The notes under the pieces: model-generated
What the model saw: the letters and a program-made list of their open reading frames with translations, nothing else
What the model was told of the DNA's origin: nothing
The model's database searches: none
Translations under genes and position numbers: made by a program
Part shown: positions 9,982-21,272 of the stretch, in pieces
Numbering within the stretch: the stretch's first letter is position 1
Layout: every line of letters begins with the position of its first letter
Source of the DNA: Melastoma dodecandrum
Taxonomy: Eukaryota; Streptophyta; Magnoliopsida; Myrtales; Melastomataceae
DNA length: 64,000 nucleotides
Direction of reading: 5' to 3'
Assembly (NCBI GenBank): GCA_029817715.1
Contig: JARUPY010000085.1
Location: 3,720,001-3,784,000, forward strand

Positions 9982-12900
9982 CTAGTTACTCAAATCCTGC
10001 TGACTAGTCATGCCCTGATCACGCATGATTGATGCCATCCCTGCCGTCCGTCCATTCATCAGGGAGCCATTTACCATAGCACCTCTAATGCCGTTCGCCA
10101 CAGAAGGTTGAACTAAGCTGCCAACCATGCCACCAAAACTACCACCTCCCATGAGAGAGTTGTTGGCTACGCCATTCACTAACAAGGTGTTGGAATTGCT
10201 CAAACCTGGATTGTTTGTCACAGGCAAAGACCCATTAGCATGTTTGACATCATTAGACAAAGAACCAGCGCCAACCATGCCCCCGCTTCCGTTGAGTTGG
10301 CCTGATATCACCTCTCGAAGAATTTTCTGAACAGAACTCTGGGTCTCACTAGGCTCAGCCTCATTGGCCAAATGAGTTTGGTGCATCGACATGCTCACAG
10401 GTGCACTGGAACTGTTCGTCTGATAGGCAGCTGGAATTCCATTACCATTTTGCAAATGGTTATTACTAGAGGAGTTTGCAGGTGATTGGAAATCTGGGTT
10501 GGCTTGCATGGGCGGAACTGTCGTGCACAATCCCGAGGACGTGAGTTGATTGCCGTTACCCCCATAAGGACTGCCAGAATTACTGAGAGAGCTTTGCTGT
10601 CTGGAATTCATTGATTTCTGATGGAGGAGGCTGGCAACTGCACCTGCGGATGCAGTGGAGGCAGCATTGGCTGGGTTATTGGAATTATCAATGTAGTTGG
10701 CATGTAGCAGTGCAGCAACCTGACAGTTTTGGTCACGATTTCCATCCTGGGAACTTGCATGATTTGCCCGTGAATGAGGCTGCGACTGGGGCTCTGGCGG
10801 TGTTTGTTGTTGCTGTGATTGTGATTGTGGCTGTTCATGTGGTGGCTGCGGTTGAATGCGTAACCCCATTAAAGCACTTGTTCGTCGCGGATACTTAGCC
10901 AAGCTTTCTGAGAAAATAAGGAAATAATTTTAAGGGTAGTAAGAATAGATTCATGAGAGAACATCATCACACAATCACGATATTGCTCTCAATTAGTTTG
11001 TGTTATAATAATACAAAAATGCCAGGATAGCAAACCCGTATAACATGAGAAGGAAACAAATACCCATAGGACCACTTCCTGTTTGCCGACTATAATCAAT
11101 CAAATCTTTCATGCAGTTAACCACTTCAGAAATCTGCACGCAAAAAGTGGGTCAATCAGGCAAATAATCGAGAGCTTCCAAACTAACAAGAATATTGGGT
11201 AAACACTAAACCCTAAAGACCAATTCATTTGAATTTTCACTAAAAATGAAGCATCACAACTCACAAGCAACAAGTAAATGAAAAAAAACGAAACTCTCTC
11301 TTTTAGAGTGAAATTACAACCAACAAGTCATACTCCTTTTAGACCAAGTTAATTCATAATCCACAACCACCTGATACCCAAATACTAACCATCACATGAG
11401 ATGGTTCTGTAAGGAAAGATGTAATGCAGAGGAAAGAGAGAGGAACCTGAAGACATCGCACATATCTCTTTGTATACCCCAAATCATTCACCAGAGGTAC
11501 TTCAAGAGCTTTTGCCAATTGCCGGGCAGAAGTTAGAAACCTATAACAGATATTCACAATTGAAGAATGGCTACATCAATATTACGCGGACTCGATAAGA
11601 ATTTTGATAACCATCTATTATCATCAGCACAATGCTGCATCTTCTCGATGAACAACTTCTAATACGGTTAATTACGCGTAGATAGGCTACTGACAACACT
11701 AGCCCGATCAACATAACACAAACTTATCAAAATGAAAAAAAATAACAAATGAAATTCTAGAATTTGACAATCTTTAGTGTCGATTATCCCACCAAGTATA
11801 AAAAAAAAATAGAAGCCTACACGTTACAGTTATTTTGAAGCTCCGTAACAGATAAATCAGATGAAGCATTCTGAGTGGCAGCCTGGTACTTCTGGGCAGC
11901 AGCTCCAAGATGGCTAACCTGCATATACATATGCAATGCAGTCCAGGCAAAAAACTCTCAATTCAACAAGCCTCAAGAAACAAAAGATGTCGACATTGCA
12001 AATTTTACTAAATAAAAGACGACTCATGTTGGCTCATTCAGCAATACAAAAAAATCAGCAACCAGCCATCTAAGATATAAATTGACAGATGGAAAGGTCA
12101 GTCAGCTAAATTGAGTGATTTTGATAACCTGAGGTATCAACAGCCTTCGAGGTATAAGCTCCTCGTGACGCCGAGCACAAAATCCCCAGGAACATATCTA
12201 CATCCAAGAAAATGAAAAAAAGATTACTCCAATTCCATATAATTGAATAAAAAACAACATGGCTGCACACCTTGAGGTCTGGAGAAAAAACAACACGGAG
12301 TTGACCATCCCGAACAACACGAAGTTGCTCAAATACACTTTCTTGTATTGCTTTTGCATAGTCTAGTACGATTTGTCCAGACGAATTTTGGTATTCGCGT
12401 GGCATATCAACATACAAGAGTTCCTCCAAAGTACCACTTTCATACTTGATCTTGAAAAGCCTTGGAAGAACCTCAACAGTTGCCTCTGCAAGCATATGAT
12501 TGAAGATTGTCAATCTATAGCTCATCGACTTAAACTGATTTAGAAAATAATAAGAACAATGTGCCAATCAAATATCCGAAAACAACACAATAAATTAAGA
12601 CATACCAAAACCACGGCCAGGCTTGCAATTGCAAATGTCACAGTGCCAAACATCCTGCAGAGTTATGCCAATAAATTAATTGATGTATGTAAAAAACCAA
12701 ATACTCAGCATTTTAGGAGTGGTTTGCATCTTTTTACATTCTAAAAAGAAGTAAGAGTACGTGCAACAAAAGCAAATCTTTTATCACATGATACTTTATT
12801 AATATATCAACAATAGCGGGCTTGGCACCAAAGCAATGGCATTGGCAACAAGAAATGGTGCCAAATTCTCCGGTGAAGCAAAAAACTAACTCACTAATGC

Positions 12901-14253
12901 AGACCAGAAGAAGTGAATTTCACCTCGAAATGCATTGTCCTGCTGAAAATATCATGTCATATAGTGAAAACGATTGCATTGGTGCTTTAATTTAAAGAAT
13001 GACCTGTGAAACAACTCCGGTTGATTGTTTGTTACTCCCGTACATCGAGACACACCACTTCTTTTTGGCATTGGGTGCAAAATATTCAGCAACAAATTTT
13101 CTCCAAAAGTCAATGTTATTGTCCTGCAAGCAACAAGAGAAATCAATAAAAATCTGCCACAACTTTTACACAAATTTCAGCCATATAGGTGCCTTACCTC
13201 TGGCCTATTTTGTTGTCTATACATGTACTCAGTCAAACGTCTAGCACATGTTCCAGTTTCATATCCTGCTTTTACAGGGGACCTCAAGGGAATGTTCTGC
13301 GGAAGAAATTGTTGTTGTAAATCTCTTTGCTGAGGCATTGTCTTCATCAGTTGGTGTTGTTGGAGATGCATTAACCTTTGTTGGTGCAGCAGATTCAGTT
13401 GGGCGGTGGTTGTAGCTGAAGGTTGCCTCGACATATTCAAAAACTGTTGCTGCTGCCCCTGCTGCTGTTGGAACTGATGTTGCTGCTGCTGAAGAAATAA
13501 TGATTGCTCTGAATGATTTGGCTCCATCTTCACAGGGGCCAAGGCACTACGACTCTGAATCTGCTGCTGCTCTAGTTTTACCGTACCAAGGTTCCTCCCT
13601 GAATGCAATGGTGGCTGCTGCGGACTTTGACTTCCCTCGCTGGTCATGTTTGGTTCCATCTTGACCGGTCCAGCACCAGTAACTCCTCCATGAATTGACT
13701 GTATTTGTTTCTTCACCTGCTGCTGTGGATGCAAATTCTGAGAGGCAGCTAGTTGCTGCAATGTCTGTTGACCATGTTGGAAGCTTTGCTGTTGAAGCTG
13801 TTGTAGATTCTGGGATCGGTCAGCCATCAAATGGTCACCTGAAGAACCCGCAAACTGCTGCCCATGAAATATGCCCAATGTACCAGGATTAGCCATGTTA
13901 GATGGCATGAATGGCGAGGAAGCCATGTTAAAGTTCATTCCATTACCAAGACCTTCCAGCGGATCCAACTCGGCCTGGGATTCCATGGCAGCACGTTGAC
14001 CGCTGACTGAGCCTGGAAGCACATGAGTTGGGCAACCATTTCCAAACGACTGGCCATAAGAAGATGCAGGCAAAGGACTGCCCAGCATGCCCATATTCCC
14101 AAGCTGAGTACGTGGATGTAAAAGTGAAGGGAGGCCGGATTGGGAGGGGGAAGGACCACCTTCACCACCCAAGAGACCTGAATTCGACCGCAACAATGAC
14201 GGAGGGACATTAGTCGAACCATTCATCTGCGAGGGTGGCCTCGATAGTACCAT
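9982..14253 (-). CDS. SEU: SEUSS-type transcriptional corepressor (LIM-binding domain)
   Basis: Nine coding exons on the minus strand: 13,198-14,253; 13,004-13,123; 12,606-12,654; 12,271-12,485; 12,129-12,197; 11,821-11,918; 11,447-11,540; 11,064-11,133; 9,982-10,907. All junctions are GT-AG and phase-consistent, giving about 898 aa, close to Arabidopsis SEU (877 aa). Exon 1 encodes a Gln/Ser/Pro-rich half with several QQQ runs. Exons 2-8 encode the LIM-binding (Ldb1-like) domain, with RPEDNNIDFWRKFVAEYFAP, KKKWCVSMYG, WHCDICNCKPGRGF, LGYTKRYVRCLQ and MKDLIDYSR. The last exon is a long Asn/Gln/Gly-rich tail. SEU binds LEUNIG and MADS proteins to repress floral homeotic genes; this is family knowledge. 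SEU versus SEUSS-LIKE cannot be settled by eye. Exon 6 uses the donor after AACGT, needed for frame. Confidence 0.93.
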
Positions 14254-15260
14254 GCTGAACCCAAACTAATCAAACTGTGCTACCACAGAAGACCATGCTA
14301 TTCGAAGAGGCATAAGGTCATACAATGACTAGAAAACTGCAAAAGCTCCAGAACCCCAATGACAAACTAGGCTCTTATAACCAACCATGAAAAGCAATCT
14401 TCTCCATGAATCTTGAGATAAAACGGAATCCTAAGACAGGGAAACCAACTCTATGCCCTCAATGTGTTCCAGCTCACAACAGCTGTAGTAAGACCAAAAC
14501 CAGCCTTCCCAGCTCCGTGCCCTGGTTCCTCAATCCCGTCAGAAAGGGGAGATCTCTCTCTCTCTCTCTCTAAGCAGCCTCTTGCCAAAGAACCACCAAG
14601 TAGATCCAGTAAACTCGATTCTGTGTGACAAGAAACACGTTGCAGCAAAGACCCCGATTAGAAAAAAGCACACCAATCAACAACACGGGAACAATAGGCC
14701 CGAAAAAAAAAAACCCATAAGCAGCAACTGCAGATAGAACCGGAAATAAAATAAAAAGAAAGTTAACAAAATTCAGAAAACCCAAATGCGTCACACAGAC
14801 CCACAATCACCCCTCTTCCCTTGGCACACGATCGACCCAAAATCAAAACCCACAAAATAAAATTAAGAAATCATCCCAAAACAACCCACAATTCCCAGTA
14901 GAGCATCACTGATGTGACCTGTTCTCGTTCCTCTTCCTCCTCCTCTTATTCCAATCAGATGAAGCTTCGCGAATTGTTCTTACCGTTCCCGTTGACTTGA
15001 GCGGTGGGGGATGGCAACAAAAGTCACAACCTTTGCAACAACATTCGTCGAAACGAAGGAAACGGTGGGTACAAGACTACTGCGACCGGGGAGTGTCGTC
15101 GTTATTCTTACTAAATTCTTTCCTGTGCTTACTTCCACTTCCAGTGGGCCTTGGTTAGGAGGGGAGGGGAAGGGGGGAGCTGCCGCCTCTCTGCGGCGGT
15201 TACGGTTTTAGAGAGAGACGAGAGAGGAAGTGCGGGTGTCTCTGTGTGTTGGCTGGCTGA
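14254..15260 (-). promoter_or_regulatory. SEUSS 5' UTR with probable leader intron, and core promoter
   Basis: A clear minus-strand donor (GGGAACG|GTAAGAAC) has its GT at 14,983-14,982. No coding frame continues above 14,253, so an intron in the 5' UTR ending shortly before the ATG is likely. The pyrimidine/GA-rich DNA at 15,190-15,300 would be the start of the leader or the promoter. The acceptor was not fixed. Confidence 0.5.
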
Positions 15261-16079
15261 CGAGATTTTGCTTTCTTCTTCCATTCTTCTTCTTCCGGAC
15301 TTCAAACCTGGATTTCAATCCGATTGAATTGGGTCTTGTCTATATATATTATTATTAGACAAATGATGTTTCCTTTTATCTGCTCTGCTTCTTCTTCTTC
15401 TTCTTCTGTTATTCCCTTCGTTTATTATTTTATCTCTTGACACAAATTCCCCTTCTAAAATTGTCTGAATTTTTCTCTTTAATTTCTCGACCATCTGATT
15501 TATTTCCCATTTTTAAATGACAAAAATTAAGGTCGTGGGCATATCCTCTGGCTGGTCAAGGGGCAAGGCCTGCAGCAGCATCACAATCCTATGACAATCA
15601 CCCACCATGGGCATTAGGATGGCGACACCTGGCGGTAGCCATGTGGTTTTTCCCTCTTCTTCTGCATATTTATATCATTATTAAACCGGTCTCGCTATTC
15701 ATGCCGTTCTAATTGATCTCCTCCTCCGTTCCGGAAGGAGATCCGACCGAAGGACCTCGTCGGCCGCCGGATGCGGAGAGACCTCGCTGGCCATCCCCAA
15801 GCATAGTGCCGAGGATTAAAAGGATTTGATCAGGTTTGGTGGGGATGGGGACAATCCAGTCTATTATAATCTAATCATCAATGATTCAATGATTTCCTCT
15901 TAACAGGTCAGGAATAATGGAGACTTGTTTTAAATAATTTAACAGCCTTACTTACCGATAACACCAGCTAACCAAACACGTTCATAAAAAGCCAATGACC
16001 ATTTTTCCCTCTTACATGTATTTTAGTTGAAGTTCATCCTCCACATAAAGCTTTGTGATTGACTGAGTCGGTGAAGGTG
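15261..16079. other. Intergenic; nothing recognised
   Basis: AT-rich, with CTT microsatellite runs at about 15,388-15,408. No ORF of interest. Confidence 0.4.
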
Positions 16080-16530
16080 AAGACTTACTCTGGACGGATG
16101 ATCTGGTCATCGAGGACGGATTCCGCGACGGAGTCGAGGGGTAGCTGCCGGACGTCGATGTCCCCCATCTAGGGGACATTTCGCCTTGAGGGTCGGGAGG
16201 AAATGGGGGTTGATTGAAGGATCGGAGCGGTTCTCGTGGTCGAAACAAGCCTGTCCCTCCTCCCCGTCGACACTTTGTAGAAAGGTGCCCTGCTTTGAGC
16301 CATTTACTGATTGTAATAGTAAACATCCTTCCAAATGTGTCCGCATGATTATACCAAACCATCAAAATAGTACCAGGGATATGGCATCTCTGGCAGCCTA
16401 GGTGGTGATGATATCAGTGCAAGACACGACCCCGGGACACACCAGCTTAGCTTTCACTTCCTCTATGATCTTGAAACCCCCAACCCCAGTGACCAAATTC
16501 ATTCCTCTCACTGTCCTCGGCTGTTATCCA
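16080..16530 (-). pseudogene. Class III peroxidase remnant
   Basis: On the minus strand, 16,370-16,530 translates to a peroxidase core: GFKIIEEVKAKL, then CPGVVSC, TDIITT, a TAG stop where a Leu/Ala-type residue is expected, then AARDAISL. This matches the family signature CPGVVSCADI..LAARDA. Further along, at about 16,080-16,270, DPSINPHFLPTLKAKCP and, in another frame, QLPLDSVAESVLDDQIIRPE match the C-terminal part (DPSINP..L..CP and LDS..FD). The heme-binding distal His region and the N-terminus are missing, and the frame breaks between blocks. It is therefore a decayed, 5'-truncated copy with no full-length peroxidase visible in the window. Confidence 0.7.
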
Positions 16531-17258
16531 TGAGTATGGACCCATCGCAAACCTGTTCAAAGAACCAAACGTTCCATCAACCACTCATAACCCTCTCGAA
16601 AGGATGCCTTATCGTTACAGATGGCAGCGACGGTCCGACCCCATGGCTTCCTTAACCTCAGCACGGACAATGGACTTGGCCGAAGGGTTACAGAACCCAA
16701 TGGACTCGGCCAGGCACATATGTGGAAACTGGAGGAGAACTTGGACAAGAACTGACGTCGCAACGAGGAAAACAAAGCAATTTCCCTTAACCACTTAGCC
16801 TAGCTTCAGCCGTAAAGACTCGCCGAGACAACCCATGGGTATGTGTTAAGTATTAAAATTAAAAGGAAATACGTATGAGATTATGTGCACAAAGGGGAAG
16901 TGCGACGAGCCATTTGGGATGAGCATGCCAGTATCTGTCTCTTGTTGCTGGGGTTTCACGTGAAGTCGAGTGGATGCCAGAGGAAGACGATTGACAATTC
17001 CTTTTCTGGGCCTTTTCAAGGAATGCCATTTGGTTGTATGTCCGCTAAGCAAACAGAGGATGCTCTGCTTTTGTCCTGCGGGCCAATGCCCTGCCTCTTA
17101 CTAGTTTTAACGTGTCATCACGGATCTTATTCAACTTAATCATCAATGAAGAGGTGTGGCGTACATCCATCCATCCAAACCATTGGAAATAAATCCACCA
17201 TTAAGGGGAAATCATAAGTAATCATTCAGGTGGTTCGAAGATACGACGATTGTTGAGA
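16531..17258. other. Intergenic; nothing firm
   Basis: The ORFs at 16,557-16,798 may include more of the decayed peroxidase, but I found no matching motif. The segment next to 17,258 is the likely 3' UTR of the TED7-like gene. Confidence 0.4.
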
Positions 17259-17999
17259 TCAGTTTGTTGTCGAGTGCTCGACCGGTTGCTGCTGGTGGTG
17301 ATGGTGCTCCTGTTTATCGGAACTCTGTTTCCCTGGTTCGGTTGGGACGATGGCTGCCACAGATTTGCTGCTTGACTCCCCCGTTTTGGCTGGGACGATG
17401 GCAGCCGCTGCTTTGCTGCTTGACTCCCCCGCTTCATTCCCGCTCTCGTGAACACCGTCCTTGATGTCGCCGAGCTTTTCATGACTGCTCTTCTTGACGA
17501 TCTCGCCGTCGATGTGCACGTCATCCTCCACTGTGATCACCACGGCCTCCGTACCATGAGGACCCTTGAGGATCTCCTCCTTGACTGTCCTGTGCTCGTC
17601 GAAGTGGAGGATGTCAATCTCCTCACGCGTCCTTTTCTTCTTCCTCTTCTTGAGGCAGCACAGGAGGGCGGCTGCCAGGAATGCAAGCAGGAAAACCCCC
17701 CCACACGAGATGACCACTATGACGATCACTGTGTGATGGTGGGGGTGGTCAGGGGACGGTGGCGGCAAGGGGAAGGGGTGGGGAGGAGGGTGGACATGGG
17801 GCGGGGGAGGAGGGATGGGGTGGGGTTTGGGCTGAGGCTGAGGCTGGGGGGGTTGCACGTGGGGTGAGGGTGGTTCAAAAGGGTGAGGCGAGGGTGGATG
17901 AAGGGGAGAGGAGGGGGGAGGAAGCACCGGCCACTTGGGAGGAGGAGGAGGAGGTGGTGGCTGGTAGTAGGAGAAATGCAGTGTGGTGGTCTTCCTCAT
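17259..17999 (-). CDS. TED7: TED7-like proline-rich membrane protein (tracheary element differentiation-related)
   Basis: Intact single-exon ORF of 246 aa. Residues 1-88 are an extracellular Pro/His-rich segment (PPPPPPPP, PSPHP, PHVHPPPHP). A single hydrophobic span lies at about 91-115 (VIVIVVISCGGVFLLAFLAA), followed by a polybasic stop-transfer KKRKKKR. The cytosolic part contains REEIDILHFDEHRTVKEEI and EAVVITVEDDVHIDGE, the block I associate with TED6/TED7, and then a repetitive ESSSK..AAIVP tail. TED6 and TED7 sit at the plasma membrane and assist secondary-wall cellulose synthase during xylem vessel formation. The tail holds two related units (AGESSSKAAAAIVPA and TGESSSKSVAAIVPT). Family assignment is from memory; a generic Pro-rich receptor-like fragment is excluded by the absence of a kinase domain. 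Confidence 0.78.
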   Translation of the reverse strand: MRKTTTLHFSYYQPPPPPPPPKWPVLPPPSSPLHPPSPHPFEPPSPHVQPPQPQPQPKPHPIPPPPPHVHPPPHPFPLPPPSPDHPHHHTVIVIVVISCGGVFLLAFLAAALLCCLKKRKKKRTREEIDILHFDEHRTVKEEILKGPHGTEAVVITVEDDVHIDGEIVKKSSHEKLGDIKDGVHESGNEAGESSSKAAAAIVPAKTGESSSKSVAAIVPTEPGKQSSDKQEHHHHQQQPVEHSTTN

Positions 18000-18071
18000 G
18001 TTGCTTAGGGTAGAGAGAAATTAATGCACTTGAATTTTAGGAGAGATGATGGAATTGGAGGGAACGGAGTG

Positions 18072-18081
18072 GATATATATA
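18072..18081 (-). promoter_or_regulatory. Candidate TATA box of the TED7-like gene
   Basis: The alternating TATATATATC run on the minus strand, about 73-82 bp upstream of the ATG. Confidence 0.45.
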
Positions 18082-19097
18082 CAGTCAATGCAGAGTCCAA
18101 ATGACTTGGAATTCATGCCAAGATTGTTTAAGTAAGAGGAGAGGAGTAATGGTTGGTTTCTGTCATTTGATTGATTGGATTGGACTGCACTGCATTGCTT
18201 GCCCCTAATGCTTGCTTTTCTTGCCCCCGGGGAATTCAGTGGTCACCCCCCCCCCCCACCCCAAATTATTTTTTGCCTTTTTAGGTTTCATGCTCGTCTA
18301 TTGCACATACAGATGCCAATAAATTTGTGTAGGATAGTTTGCAAAGTCTCAGACATCACTTGCTAATTGCTCTCGATGAATATTAATGCGAATACATTTT
18401 TATTCGAAATTGTTTTTTATTAATTTTCTAAAAAACAAACATGATTTCTTTAATTTCACAAAAATCGAAAACTGAAACAAATTGTGAGATTTTTTGTTTT
18501 TTAAGTTTTCATTTTTCTTATAAAGGAAGGAAAATGTGTTTGGTGTTTTTAAACTAATGAAATACAACCTCATCTGTTTTCTAAATTTTGTTCATGTTTT
18601 AGGAAAAACCTCGATTTGTTTTTTTTTTTAAATTTTCATATTTAATTATGGATAATTTCTCCTAAAATGTAAAAGAAAAAGAAAAAATCTCCTAAAATAA
18701 TTAACCAAAAAAATATTTATAAAATGATAATCTGAGAATAGAACTATTACAAACGTTTCATTTTTCTAAAAGATGAAAAATTTTCCCAAAACCAAACGGG
18801 CCCGGCTTTCAAGGGAGAAGGGGAATAATCGCACAACCAAACACGCCATAAGGTGGTAAAGGTCATTGGGCCTAGGCCCAAAGAGGGTAAAAAGGGTGTG
18901 GCCCATTGGAGAAATCGGAAATGAACCCTAATCCAATTGCCACTGGTTGTGGTCTCGTAGAAATACCAGGATGGGAGAGCGTGTGGTCTGCACAAGTGGA
19001 TCGTGGGAGTCTTCCCTTCCTTAATCTGAACACCGGAGGTAGGAAGGTGTGGATCAGTTGGAGCTAACCTCTATCTGAAAATCTGTCAGTTAATCAA
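18082..19097. other. Intergenic between divergent genes
   Basis: Holds a C-homopolymer at 18,247-18,256 and a long AT-rich stretch (18,400-18,760). It is the shared upstream region of the TED7-like gene (-) and cytochrome c1 (+). GGGCC-type words at 18,798-18,905 (TTGGGCCTAGGCCCAA) resemble the site II elements common in promoters of nuclear mitochondrial genes. Confidence 0.45.
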
Positions 19098-21272
19098 ATG
19101 GGCGGCGGCGGTTTTATTCGCCATCTTCTCCTTCGCGGGAGGTTTCAACCTCATTCCAAGGTCAGGGTCCCTATACTTATTCCCCTCTTCTTCCTCCCGT
19201 CGCGATTTTCTCCGGCAGTATGCCCGTTCGGTTGCTGGATCGCTGGAATCAGAAGGGGTTGTGTGGTCCCGTTCTTTATTTTGCTTTCGTGGGAAATTCC
19301 TCGAGCTGCTGATCGATGATGGCCTATGGGTGATGGGATCTCGTTGCTGCTGGGTGTTGTTTTCTTTGTGGGGTGGGGGCTTACGGTTAGGGTTGGTTGA
19401 TGGATTTTACTAACGAAGGGCTTGTGTTTGACTTATTTGGTCGTTCAGGCATCTTGGGTTTCTACTCCCCGTTTTGCCGAGGAGGGCCATGATGGTTCTC
19501 GATTCTTTGAGTCTAGTAACTTGAGTAAGCTCGCCGTCCTTGGAGCCGGCGTATCAGGGTTGTTGGGGTTCGCAACGATTGCTTCTGCAGATGAGGCTGA
19601 GCATGGCCTGGCTTGCCCCAGTTATCCCTGGCCTCACAAGGGCATCCTCAGTTCATATGATCATGCCTCGTAAGTACTATACTTGTTACTTGTTTACTTT
19701 CATTCCCCGGAGGCTTTTCTGATATGGCTCAGATGACAGCTGTCTTTTCTAACGGCAAAGTTAAAATGAACGTCGTTTAGCTTAGTAGAATACGATTGTT
19801 TTGACATCCGATGGGAGTTGGGATCCTTTCACAATTTTTTAGCTTGACCAGGATTCGCCGCGGCCACCAGGTCTACCAGCAAGTTTGTGCCTCTTGCCAT
19901 TCCATGTCTCTAATCTCCTACCGTGATTTAGTTGGTGTTGCGTATACGGAAGAGGAAGTGAAGGCTATGGCTGCCGAGATTGAGGTGGTTGATGGGCCTA
20001 ATGACGAGGGTGAGATGTTCACTCGCCCTGGTAAACTCAGTGATCGTTTCCCTCAGCCATATGCCAATGAAGCAGCGGCCAGATTTGCCAATGGAGGGGC
20101 TTACCCTCCTGATTTGAGCCTGATTACTAAAGTAAATTTTTTAACGTTGAATTTCTTGTTCTAGTTACGATTTGCCTGCCTGCATATTCTAAATGGTACT
20201 TTTTTGATGTCAGGCCCGTCATGATGGTCAAAACTATGTATTTGCTCTTCTCACTGGTTATCGAGATCCTCCTGCTGGAGTTTCGGTAAGTCCTTTTAGT
20301 AGCTGGTTCTTCAGATCTCTAGTGTTTGCTTATTCTGCGACACTCTAAGTTGTTTATTTGTTCCTGCTGCAGTTGCTTAGGCTGGGTTAGTGGCTTTGTG
20401 GTAATTTACGTTTAACGTGAGAATGTGTTGTTACCAACAACTGTAGTCTTTGAAACAAAAAAATTGTTTATCCATATGGTTGCAATTGTCAGCCATCTGT
20501 GATAAAGCATTATAGTGTGGGGAAAACAGGATGGAGAACATTCATAACATCCAATTCATTCAATGATCCTTTAGCGTAGTTATCCTGGTATTTGTGTCAA
20601 GAGTTGATAGTTGTAGCACATTTGGTATCAACTACCTGTACTGTATACTTCTTGTACCTGGAAATTTCCTGGCTGATATTTTATTTCAGTTGATTCGTTG
20701 AGGTAGTACCAATGGCTGGGATCTCTGTTTTCTTAACTGCTGCTCTCTGTTTTATGACGCAAGATAGTGGGTCACATATCAACTTAACACTTGAGTGTAG
20801 ATACGTGAAGGTCTTCACTACAATCCCTACTTCCCTGGTGGAGCAATAGCCATGCCCAAGATGCTTAACGATGGTGCTGTAGAGTATGAAGATGGTACCC
20901 CGGCATCGGAATCTCAGGTAATGTTCTTCAAATTTTGTTGAGCACCAGAGAAACCTTTTTTCCTCAAAGGTCATAACTCATGGCCACCTCTCTATTTGGT
21001 TAGATGGGGAAGGATGTCGTAACATTCCTATCATGGGCTGCTGAGCCAGAAATGGAGGAGAGAAAACTGGTACATCTTTACCTGCTTCATTCGTGTCCAT
21101 TTGTATACAATGCTAGGAACATGGTTATGACTTTGAATGTCGATTCCTTCTGCAGATGGGATTTAAGTGGATTTTTGTATTGTCGTTGGCATTGCTCCAA
21201 GCTGGGTATTACAGGCGGATGAAGTGGTCAGTTCTGAAATCCCGGAAGCTGATTGTTGACGTGGTGAACTAG
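19098..21272 (+). CDS. CYC1: Cytochrome c1, mitochondrial complex III subunit (nuclear gene)
   Basis: Seven exons: 19,098-19,160; 19,449-19,669; 19,852-20,131; 20,214-20,285; 20,801-20,917; 21,004-21,069; 21,156-21,272. All GT-AG with consistent phase, giving 311 aa, close to the plant family's roughly 307. The N-terminus is basic and Ser/Arg-rich (mitochondrial targeting), followed by the bipartite sorting segment [21 protein letters not shown]. The heme c motif is CASCH at residues 107-111. The axial methionine is in [10 protein letters not shown] (Met230). Also seen: [48 protein letters not shown] and the C-terminal membrane anchor [20 protein letters not shown]. The protein transfers electrons from the Rieske protein to cytochrome c in the inner membrane. 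All key residues are present; it appears functional. Confidence 0.96.

Noticed and set aside
17448..18013. Plus-strand ORFs over the TED7-like gene
   Set aside because: Gly/Arg-rich complements of the proline-rich coding strand.
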